NCBI RefSeq assembly: GCF_963678975.1
Contig: NC_089276.1
Span: 6,349,098 to 6,413,097, forward strand
Length of the DNA: 64,000 nucleotides
DNA from: Dysidea avara
Taxonomy: Eukaryota > Porifera > Demospongiae > Dictyoceratida > Dysideidae
Direction: 5' to 3'
Positions 55,082 through 64,000 of the stretch are shown here, in pieces; positions within the stretch are counted from its first letter, which is position 1, and the number at the start of each line of letters is the position of its first letter. Under the pieces are notes generated by a model. That model searched no databases. It was not told the DNA's origin and saw only the letters and a list, made by a program, of their open reading frames with translations. Position numbers and translations under genes: made by a program.

Positions 55082-58000
55082 CTATTTTGTGACAACAGTG
55101 AAAGGACTTCCTTTGAGATGTTGGCCATGCCATTTCACACTAATTGTAGTTTCACCAGGTTCTGGTATGTCATAGGTAACACTGAATGTGTAGTCACCGT
55201 TGTGTTTGATTGAGACAAATTCTGCTGGGACATATGCACCACAGACGCCAACTTCTAGGAATCCGTTGCCTCCAGCCTCTCGAGCATCGATCATAAAACT
55301 TCCGGGAGTTTCCAGTCCTGTGATGATACACTTCTCAGCATCTGGAGGAGGTCGGGTGACTGGAACGGAGAATGGACTTCCTGGAATATCACGTTCTGCA
55401 AACATGATGTGGATATTGTAGACACCAGCCTTGACTGGTAGGTAGTTTACAGTAAACACACTATCGCCTGATTCACTGCATTGCATCTCGGCTTCCTTGG
55501 GTCCCTGGATAGAAAGATTAAGGGATGCCTCTCCAGCATCAGCTGTATCCAAAGTAAAGTAAGCGTTCTCATCTACAAGTGCTCTTATGAGGCCTTCTCC
55601 ATCTGCCTTAACTGCTGTAGGATCCGCAATAGAAACATTGAATGGACTAGATTGCACATGGTGTCCAGCAAATCTTATATTGACAGTGTACATGCCAGCA
55701 TTTGGTGCGGTATATTTCACTTCCAACTTGCCATCACCGAGATTGTCTATGTCAATTGGTAGAGCTGCTTCATCAGGTGTGATTATCTCCACTGTAGCTT
55801 CACCTGGCCCAGCTTTGTCAGTTTCTACGATGAAGTGTGTTTCTTCATGAGCCAGTACTCCTTGTGGTTCAACTCCAGGACCATACACTTTACAGGCAGT
55901 AGGGTTAGATACAATGATGTCATTACCATCATTAACAGGGAAGTCATTGTATTTGACAGTCATCCTGTATGGAACTGAAGCATGTGGGATGTACTTGACT
56001 TGAAAGTGATTATCATCCACCTTTTCTATACTGCTCTCTACAGGAGGAGCGCCACGTTCACCCTCAAACTCTACACTTAACACACCAGGACCAGCAGCCT
56101 CTGTCCAGCAATCAACATAATTACAATCATCAAGGACAGCACATTGTAGTCCATCTCCAGTTAGCTCTACAGCAGCTGGGTCAGCTATTGGGGCAGCAAA
56201 TGGTGATGCCATTACAGCTTCATCATCAAAGTTGACTGCTACAGCATGTTCACCAACTTGAGTTGGTGTGTACGTTGCATGGTAAACTCCAGGCTCCTCT
56301 GCAGCACATAAAGGTAATTCATTTGTTTCTCCATCAGGTGTAGTAACACTGGCAGATACTGGAGCATTGCCAGCAGCAGAAGTGTCCACAACCACCATAG
56401 CTGGTTCACCAACTCGTGCACCTTTTCCAGTGATACCTGGTCCACTGCATACAACCTTCTCTGGGTCAACTAGTGATACAGTGAACGGTGATCCCTCCAC
56501 AGGAGAATTACTAAATTTCACATTGACCTTGTAGTCACCAGCTGCATCAGCAACATACTCGACTTCGTATACTCCTTCATCATTTGGCTGACAATTAACA
56601 GCTGCTTCTGATGGTCCTTCTACTGCCAGAGATAGTTCGCCATTACCAGCATCACTGGGATCAATGTAGAATGTGTGTGGCACTCCAGCACGACCCTTCT
56701 CCAAGCCAGGGCCGTACACCTTCACCTTTGAAACATCAAACATATTCAAACGGATTGGTTCTTGTGATACTGGAGTGGCTGCATAGTTGACTGTTACTTC
56801 ATAAGGACCAGGGACATCAGGATCTAGTCTGATCACCCAATTTGTGTCTGTAGTTTTCTCTACCTCTGCAGTAGCTTGACTGTCGGTTGGTCTGGCCAGA
56901 GCACATTCTAAATCAGCAGGACCAGCTTGGGAACAGTCCACTGCCCAACACAGTGGCTCTCCTGTCTGCAATGACACCTCCTCTTTGACACCTGGACCAA
57001 CCACTTCTACCTTGCTAGGATCAACCACATTGACAGTGAAAGGAGAATTTGGGATTTGCTCATCGGCAAAGTAAACGTTCACCTTGTATTGTCCAACTTT
57101 GCGTGGGTTGTAGTCTACTTTGTAAGTGTCATCATCCTTCTTAACAATGTGTGGACGAGTGGCACCACTCTTAAATGATTGTCTACGCATGCTACCACGT
57201 TTCTTCTCTGGTGTGGCAATAGTTGGGGTGGCACTACGTGAGCCTGGTGCATCAATGGCCACATCAACAGCTCCAGCTCCAGCACCCTGTGTGTCAATGG
57301 TGAATACTGCGTCATGACCAACTTTAGGGCCGTACAACTCCAAGCCAGGACCGTAAGCTCTCACTTTTGAGGCATCAGTACAAGCTTCAAATACAGGAGT
57401 GAATGGGCTGCCAGGAATAGCCTCATCAGCAAAGTTAATATTAACAGTGTATTCGCCTGGTTCAATTGGAAGGTATTTGACAGTTGCTGTTCCATCTTGA
57501 TGATCATCTACTTGTACTTCTGCTTCAGATGGTCCAGCTATGTTAAGGCTTAAGCTACCTTCACCAGCTTTCTTCATGTCTAACTGGAATTCAGCCCATT
57601 CTTTGGTGGTTCCACCTTCAAGACCTTGGCCATAGGCACGCACCTTAGAAGCATCTGTCTTCCAGGCTGTGTGTACATGGTAAGGACTCTCGGGAATAGC
57701 TTGGTCGGCAAAATCTATACTCACTACATATTCACCAGCTTCATCTGGGTCTATGAAGTAACGATATTTTAGGAGGCCTGGCTCTACTTCATCAATGTCA
57801 AGTTTCTCACCACCACCTGGTCCATGTACTTCAACATTAAGGTCACCTTTACCTGCCTTGCGATAGTCCACAAAGAACTCGGCCCACATATCTGTGGTCA
57901 AGCCAGACTCCAAGCCTGGACCATAAGCTATGACTGCGTTGGGATCAACAGCCGGAAGAATCTTGACATTAAATGGACTACCAGGGATATGCACGTCTGC

Positions 58001-59800
58001 CCATAAAATTGATATTTCATAATCTCCTGCAACCGGTGGAAGGTATTCGCAATTCACTACATTGTTGGCTTGATCTTTTGGAGTGATTGGAGCTTCTGCT
58101 GGTCCCCTCATTGAAACACTGAGTGCCCCCTCTCCACCTTGTCGCATGTCAATCGTAAACATTGTAAGCTCTCCAGATTTGTTACCATCTTCAAGGCCTT
58201 TACCATAAGCAAGCACCTTACTGGCATCAAAGACATGCAGCTTGATTGGTGTGTCCTTGATGGGAGCTTCGGCAAACGTAACATTCATCTTCAATCTACC
58301 AGCATCTTTCGGTGTGTACAGGACATGAAATGTGCCATCTCCATTGTCAGTGACTTTGGGAGCTGAAAGGTCATAGTCCTCTGGCTTGATGGGAACATGG
58401 ACGGAACACTTGACATTGCCAGGGCCAGCCCCCCTTGCATCAACAAAGTACTCAAGGGGTTCATTGATGGGAAGAAATTCTCCTTTCATTCCTGGTCCAG
58501 TGATAGTCACTTTGCTGGTATCAGTTACGGAGACTGGGAATGGAGAACCTGGAATGTCATTACCTCCAAACTTAACATCAACCGTGTAGTTTCCTGGCTT
58601 GGAAGCAACGTAGCTGAAGTCATGTGTGTAAGGTGCAGTCGTCTTGTCTAAGGGGAGAACCTGCCCATCGGGGTCCTGGACTTCCACAGTTAGCTCGCCA
58701 TGGCCTGCATCCTTGGTTCGTACCTGAAACATGCCAGGTATGTTGACACGTACTCCAGTTGGCTCAAGGCCAGGTCCACTTGCAACACACTTGCTTGCAT
58801 CCGTAGGTGGTTCAACGTTGACATGAAACCGACTACCGGGAATCTGGTCACCACCAAATTTCACTGTAATAACATACTCTCCATTCTCCTTGGGTAAGTA
58901 AGTGTATTCGGTAACTCCATCTTCAACCTGCTTGCTTTCAACTGGTACAGAGCCTGACTTGCCTCGTACGTGAACATTAATCTCACCCTTGCCAGCTCCT
59001 TTTGTGTAAACTCTGAACCAAGCAGGTTTGTCAACTGATAGCTCCGACCCATCAATGCCTGGGCCTTCAGCATAACACTTGCTAGCATCCGCTCTGTCTG
59101 CTGTGACCTTTACCCTGAAAGGACTGTCTACAATGTGGAGACCACTGAATGTCACTTCCACAATATACTGGCCAGGTGCCCCAGGGGTGTACATGACATG
59201 GTATCGTCCATCATCAATCTCCTCAACTGTCATATTGTCAGCAGTGATGGGACCACGTGGACCTCGTATTGAAATACTGAGAGCACCTTCACCAGCTCCA
59301 GCTGTCTCAACCCAAAACTCTGTTTGGTTTCCCTCCTTTAAACTATTGCTCTCCACTCCAGGACCATATGCTCTGACAGCATCAACATCTGACCCTCCTT
59401 CAACTATCACTGTGTATGGGCTCTGTGGTACAGCCTTCCCTCCATAGTTGATTGTAATGGTGTACTCACCAGCTTCTTCAGGTACATAGGAACAGTCGAA
59501 TATCCCCTTGGATTTCTCTTCCACAATAACGTCTACTTTTCCATTTGGTCCAGTAGCATTTACAACAAGAGCACCAGGTCCTGCTTCAGAGGCATCAACG
59601 ACAAATCGAGCAATATTCACATCAGTGGTGAGGCCATCTCTCTCAATCCCTGGTCCATAAACCTTCACCTTATCAGCTTTAGCTAGGGATGACTTGATGG
59701 GGGCACCAGGCTTGAGCTGGGCATCAGTGAATCCAGACAAGTAAGTCATAACACTTAGTTCATCAACATTGGGATTAGTGATCTCTTCAGGTAGCAACAC
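55082..59800 (-). CDS. Filamin, 16-repeat 3' exon (actin-binding exons outside)
   Basis: Actin-crosslinking scaffold. One exon of 4719 nt codes 1572 residues and a stop. It opens after a splice acceptor (ccattag) with VLLPEEITNPNVDELSVMTY, the end of the second calponin-homology domain in filamins, so the actin-binding domain is on upstream exons. Sixteen filamin-type Ig repeats follow, each beginning with a (Y/S)GPG-type turn and ending near I.GSPF.V. Repeat 9 has an insertion at about 57,135-57,250 rich in Ser/Arg (RRQSF), placed like a hinge or regulatory loop. The last repeat (VGVCGAYVPAEF ... VKWHGQHLKGSPFTVV) resembles the dimerisation repeat 24 of human filamin and the protein ends directly after it. 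The first codon of the listed exon is GTG, an internal valine, not a start. Repeats 5, 10 and 13 deviate from the YGPG motif. Confidence 0.93.
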   Translation of the reverse strand: MLLPEEITNPNVDELSVMTYLSGFTDAQLKPGAPIKSSLAKADKVKVYGPGIERDGLTTDVNIARFVVDASEAGPGALVVNATGPNGKVDVIVEEKSKGIFDCSYVPEEAGEYTITINYGGKAVPQSPYTVIVEGGSDVDAVRAYGPGVESNSLKEGNQTEFWVETAGAGEGALSISIRGPRGPITADNMTVEEIDDGRYHVMYTPGAPGQYIVEVTFSGLHIVDSPFRVKVTADRADASKCYAEGPGIDGSELSVDKPAWFRVYTKGAGKGEINVHVRGKSGSVPVESKQVEDGVTEYTYLPKENGEYVITVKFGGDQIPGSRFHVNVEPPTDASKCVASGPGLEPTGVRVNIPGMFQVRTKDAGHGELTVEVQDPDGQVLPLDKTTAPYTHDFSYVASKPGNYTVDVKFGGNDIPGSPFPVSVTDTSKVTITGPGMKGEFLPINEPLEYFVDARGAGPGNVKCSVHVPIKPEDYDLSAPKVTDNGDGTFHVLYTPKDAGRLKMNVTFAEAPIKDTPIKLHVFDASKVLAYGKGLEDGNKSGELTMFTIDMRQGGEGALSVSMRGPAEAPITPKDQANNVVNCEYLPPVAGDYEISILWADVHIPGSPFNVKILPAVDPNAVIAYGPGLESGLTTDMWAEFFVDYRKAGKGDLNVEVHGPGGGEKLDIDEVEPGLLKYRYFIDPDEAGEYVVSIDFADQAIPESPYHVHTAWKTDASKVRAYGQGLEGGTTKEWAEFQLDMKKAGEGSLSLNIAGPSEAEVQVDDHQDGTATVKYLPIEPGEYTVNINFADEAIPGSPFTPVFEACTDASKVRAYGPGLELYGPKVGHDAVFTIDTQGAGAGAVDVAIDAPGSRSATPTIATPEKKRGSMRRQSFKSGATRPHIVKKDDDTYKVDYNPRKVGQYKVNVYFADEQIPNSPFTVNVVDPSKVEVVGPGVKEEVSLQTGEPLCWAVDCSQAGPADLECALARPTDSQATAEVEKTTDTNWVIRLDPDVPGPYEVTVNYAATPVSQEPIRLNMFDVSKVKVYGPGLEKGRAGVPHTFYIDPSDAGNGELSLAVEGPSEAAVNCQPNDEGVYEVEYVADAAGDYKVNVKFSNSPVEGSPFTVSLVDPEKVVCSGPGITGKGARVGEPAMVVVDTSAAGNAPVSASVTTPDGETNELPLCAAEEPGVYHATYTPTQVGEHAVAVNFDDEAVMASPFAAPIADPAAVELTGDGLQCAVLDDCNYVDCWTEAAGPGVLSVEFEGERGAPPVESSIEKVDDNHFQVKYIPHASVPYRMTVKYNDFPVNDGNDIIVSNPTACKVYGPGVEPQGVLAHEETHFIVETDKAGPGEATVEIITPDEAALPIDIDNLGDGKLEVKYTAPNAGMYTVNIRFAGHHVQSSPFNVSIADPTAVKADGEGLIRALVDENAYFTLDTADAGEASLNLSIQGPKEAEMQCSESGDSVFTVNYLPVKAGVYNIHIMFAERDIPGSPFSVPVTRPPPDAEKCIITGLETPGSFMIDAREAGGNGFLEVGVCGAYVPAEFVSIKHNGDYTFSVTYDIPEPGETTISVKWHGQHLKGSPFTVVTK

Positions 59801-62800
59801 CTAATGGAGAGGAGAGATGATGATAAGTATAGCCCAAGATATTATATACAGATATATATACAGCACACACCAGATATCATATATGCTAAACATGAAGCTT
59901 TATTATAACAATTTATATATTTCATAGAGGATTATTAAATTGTGTAACATGTGCATGAAACCAACAAATACGGGGATTTATTACTTTTTGCAACATTGGA
60001 GAGTGAAAAGCGTAGAGCGTGGTATGGCTTCTTACATGTTAACTAGCCACAAACATGTATAGTTCACTCTGTGGTTGTTTACTGTTATCATTTCCTAATA
60101 TGAACTATAGAACAACATTATTTGGTCAATTAAAGAAGCTATATGACGCTTTACGCTTTTTGAATTTTGCCTTCTGTGTTGCAAGTAATAAATACCCTGT
60201 ACAACTTTGAATGACACTTGAAGGAGTTTTGAATATTAGAAAACAAATGATGAATCGTGTTAGTATACACAGATATTTAAACCACATGGGGAATTACTGC
60301 TATGAGCTTGACCTGGTCGTGTGATATATAGAAACATCATCAGAAAGTCCAGTTGTTTTAATACCATTTTTACAGGGCTTATAGAAAAATAAAATTATGT
60401 GAATGAAGGGTGAGTTGTCTCCACAAATTCACAAAGCAGACCACATTTACAGTTTTCTGTTGACATGTGGAGTTGTCGCTGAAACAAAAGAATTTCACTG
60501 AAACCTCAAAATTTTTCTGAAACTATTAAAGCACTTAGAAATGATAGCAAAAGGCTTAAGGTTATGCAATGTAGCTACAAAAGAACAATAACAGAATTTT
60601 TGCGAAGCTATTGTAATACTAAATGTAAAGTGCACAAGTACAATTTGTCAAAATGGTTACTACGGTGGTATTCTTTACATCAGTCATCGTGAGGTTTAGT
60701 GAAGTATGCAGTAGCGTAATGACCGACTTTTAAAACAATTTGAAACAAAATCCATGTGGAAACACGACAGGACAATGAACTTCCGATCACAATGAAGCTG
60801 CTTTGCTACCAGAGGGTGGACTACGGTAGGACATGTGTTTACGTATCAACAAAAGGATTACAAAATATTTCATGCAAGCCCAATGGGTGCTATAGAAAAT
60901 AGAGGGAGAGTTATCAGGGATTAGACAAACTTTGTGTTCCAACTCGTGCTCTACAATGATATGGAGAAGTTAGGGAGAAAAAAAAAGACTCACAGCGATG
61001 ACACAATGGTTATAGATTCTGTAAGAATGATCTTCCATGCCTGATATATTGCTATGAGCATGCATTCTTCAAAATGATTTTACTAGCACTGTTGATAACG
61101 TAATTCTATTGTCACGCGCACATCTTTTCTGGTGTATGATGGCTTCTGGACAGCCTATAGCTACAAGAAACCCACCAAACTATACACAAACAGGTAATTT
61201 GTCAACGTGGTGAGAAAACACATGTATGGTGTGGTATGTCACAGTTGTGTAAACAACACTTTAAACCAATCACAATTGACTACTTCACTACAATACTAAT
61301 GACTTGAAAAATGTAAAAAAAATTGTAATACTGAAGAAAACTTACTCTAAAACAAGTGGATAATGTTATCTAAACTACTTACACACTAAATTATCAGGAC
61401 ACCTCTCCAATGAGGACATGTATCACTACAGACTTTGTCTCCTTTTCAACATAGACAAATTATCTCACTGTTTTACTAATATTTGGAATAATTATGTTTT
61501 ATTTTGAAATCTTACACTAAATAGAGCACTTTTAAATTCAAACAAACAAACAAACAAAAAGTGTATAGAGACAAAGAAGCAGATGTGGCTATTGTATTGA
61601 CCTCATCATTCATTATTATCATAACTCAAAAGGACAACATCTGATGGTTAACTACTTGACCACTAACTAAACAACATCAATGTGTGGCTTGCAACCACTA
61701 TGTAAACATCTCCATGACAACACGTTTAACCACACCACTTGGTTTAAACCACATACACGCCACTTGACTACACACAGAGAAAATTATCTATGCTGACATT
61801 ACATTTGCCATGGTGACATGACCACAATACTCTCACTCTAAAGGGGGTAGGATATGACTTAAGTGTTACTAAATCAATTATACAAGAATTAGAGAAAAAA
61901 AAAGAAGAGAAGCCTGCAAAGAAGCCCTGGCATTGTTCCCTTTGGTTGGTTTAGGCCCAGACATTTACTTCGTATTCCACAGGATGGGAAGTTGAAACAA
62001 GTCACTCCGGTTTTAGTGACAATTACGCATGTAACTAATATGCTGCTGAAATGACAATTATTATAAGTGGATGCTTAACACGTGTCCTACTCATTGCTCA
62101 CACTAGAGTTCATACGTCTGCCAAGGATGTGTCCTGTAGGTGTCCAGTAAGTCATAGCTTTGAACCTGACAACACACTTAAGCCAGGCATGTGCCTGGTT
62201 TACTGAACTTGCTTTCATAAAAACGTGTGTGTGTGTGTGCGTGCGTGTGTACCTATCTATGTTTGTCCGTACGTACCCACATGAGCAAATCCTTTTAGTG
62301 GGTATAAGCAGTCAGCCTATGAAAATTAAACACTAAACAAACTTGAGCATAGGCAAGGTTTGCACTGAGGCAGTTTCTTTATGCCAGTTTGAAAGAAGGG
62401 TGTAGCTTCATGACCTACCTTCCCATTGGGTTCTTCATGTAGTTGAATACCGAAAAACACCGTAGCAGGCCTCTTTGGATACTGTATCTCTTCGATCGAA
62501 AAGAGGCATGTCCCTACATATGTGAACGAAAATGAAGGGTAGCCTTGAGGTTTTGTAGAGAGAATTTGTAGGAAAAAACACTATAGACAAACTATAAAAC
62601 AGTTGAGAAGATACTTCTGTGCTAATATTAAGTTGTTGAAAGCGGTTGGTCGAACGCTTCCTTAGTAATGCATAGCAATGTAATTAGATAATTACAAAAT
62701 AATCACCGATTACGATTACAATATATTTCCAACTATATAACTAGCGCCTGGTTTTTAGAAGTAGCACAACATCAACTTGTTCTCAAATTGTTTTTAGCTA

Positions 62801-64000
62801 TAAAACATAAAACACTTAAGCCGTCGCATTTACGATTTACGAAGCTGCTTTCTATATTAGCAATCACCAACAACATTGTGAAGTCAGCCTTGTAGCAGTA
62901 GCACACAGCAAATTGTTAGTCATTTCAAAACAATTTTTTCAGCAAAAAAGGTATGCAAGAGCTTTTAAAGACACCAATTTTTTTTACAAGTTTCTAAATA
63001 CACTTGACATGCACACAAACTGCATAAAATCGAACTATAACAGTAAAGAAAAGCAGTGAAGTAGCAAAACAAAGATGCCGGCAGTAAAAAATCACACTTG
63101 TCTTGTACATTACAACTCACGAGTTGTAATGGATCTTGCAGTACATTTTAACACCCCGTTCACACTACCAACCCAAGCAAAGCATGGTACCACAGGGGCT
63201 CCTACAGAGTGATAGAGAGCAGCAGCACTGCTCTACTTTACCCAAAATCTTTTGATGTGGTAAAAAGAATGTATACCACTAGCTTAAACATGATGCACAG
63301 CTGGTACTACACTTCATTGTTGTTAGGTGCCTAATCAAAATTTATTGTGCAGATTGTTTTAGCTCATTAATATCCAGCATATATGTAAGCTCCCAAGGTA
63401 GCATCAGAAGTAGCAGTGTGAACAAGAGCTGACCTGGTTTTAAAACTCAAGATTAAAAATAAATGAGTAGTGTGAACAGGTGTAAGACTTTGCATGTTGC
63501 TGGCATCATTTTAAGATCCATCATTAATTTCAACTAGAGCCCGGCGGTATTGAAAAATAGCAAACGGTATACTTTCTGTAAAAAAAACACATCATGGTAC
63601 TACTAAATATCACTGTACTAATGTAAAAGCCATTGAAGTTTCAACCTATGGATAAACATGGTATAAAATATATAATGGCCCATTGGAAGGCATTAGAAAT
63701 GTTCTACACATCATCAAACATCTTACAATCAGCTATCTAGTCAATACCACAACATCAAACTTCCTTGTTCATGTCAGAAATATCCAAAACATCACAATGA
63801 ATTTTCCTAGCTTCTTAGCAAGTGAGTTGTATAACAAGGATCTAGATGTATATTAGCACAATCTGACAAGTTACCATGTTTAACTGTATAATCACAGTCT
63901 ACCACTTTTTGTAGGAAGGCAAGAACATTGATGATGTAAGGTACATAATACTAGACACTATTAATTAGACTGGTAAGATCATTGTTGCTCGTTAATGAGC
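59801..64000 (-). other. Apparent filamin intron; no exon recognised
   Basis: The sequence upstream of the filamin exon should be an intron leading to the calponin-homology exons. No stretch translating to a CH domain was found on the minus strand, so the intron is at least 4.2 kb. The region holds a dispersed-repeat copy (about 62,180-62,450), a GTGTCCT/GAGGACA-type fragment near 61,395, and near 63,537 a TAGAGCCCGGCGGTATTG sequence that looks like a hAT-type left end without a visible partner. Otherwise nothing was recognised. Confidence 0.5.
62180..62450. repeat. Dispersed repeat copy, partner at 17,850-18,165
   Basis: Contains ATGTGCCTGGTTTACTGAA, the TG tract, CTATCTATGTTTGTCCGT, TACCCACATGAGCAAA and GAGGCAGTTTCTTTATG in the same order as the 17.85-kb copy. 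Confidence 0.65.

Noticed and set aside
57115..59447. Several 60-120 codon frames on both strands within the filamin exon
   Set aside because: They are antisense or shifted shadows of the 1572-codon filamin frame.

Overview
The window is animal nuclear DNA: AT-rich, intron-dense, with canonical GT-AG introns as short as about 50 nt, many short inverted-repeat transposons and no operon structure. Its gene content (a Syk-type kinase pair, filamin, midnolin, an axonemal dynein intermediate chain) is metazoan and points to a ciliated animal. The intron style and the repeat load suggest an early-branching animal, most likely a demosponge. The phylum is an inference; the gene identities rest on exon-by-exon translation.

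Layout, left to right. 1-4.8 kb: no gene resolved, only repeat fossils. 4.8-12.7 kb (+): PPWD1, a WD40 plus cyclophilin spliceosomal protein; 17 exons found, N-terminus not found. 13.1-15.0 kb (-): a small three-exon gene I do not recognise. 15.4-21.2 kb (+): a midnolin (MIDN) orthologue, diverging from the small gene across a short promoter that carries a perfect CRE. 21.5-29.5 kb (+): DNAI4/WDR78, 24 exons, 877 codons. 29.8-43.5 kb and 43.9-48.9 kb (-): two tandem Syk-like kinases with the same eight-exon architecture. 49.1-54.8 kb (+): TECR, 12 exons, 306 codons, divergent from the second kinase. 55.1-59.8 kb (-): one 4.7-kb exon coding 16 filamin repeats; its actin-binding exons must lie beyond 64 kb or are unrecognised. 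59.8-64 kb: apparent filamin intron.

The most unusual non-host object is a 2.9-kb element (about 36,985-39,849) inserted antisense in an intron of the first kinase. It has matched terminal inverted repeats of about 300 bp. Between them is a frameshifted coding region with an N-terminal domain I cannot name, a PIN-like acidic core and a tesmin/TSO1-type CXC cysteine domain. I see no transposase that I recognise. At least seven smaller inverted-repeat elements (several with target-site duplications, one nested inside another), TG-rich intron tracts placed just after 5' splice sites, and an eight-copy TTCATGAA cluster are also described.

The genes do not form one pathway. They are neighbours in convergent and divergent arrangement: splicing (PPWD1), ubiquitin-independent protein turnover (MIDN), ciliary motility (DNAI4), tyrosine-kinase signalling (Syk pair), very-long-chain fatty acid synthesis (TECR) and actin crosslinking (filamin). 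All exon boundaries were placed by eye from reading frame, splice signals and recalled family sequence.
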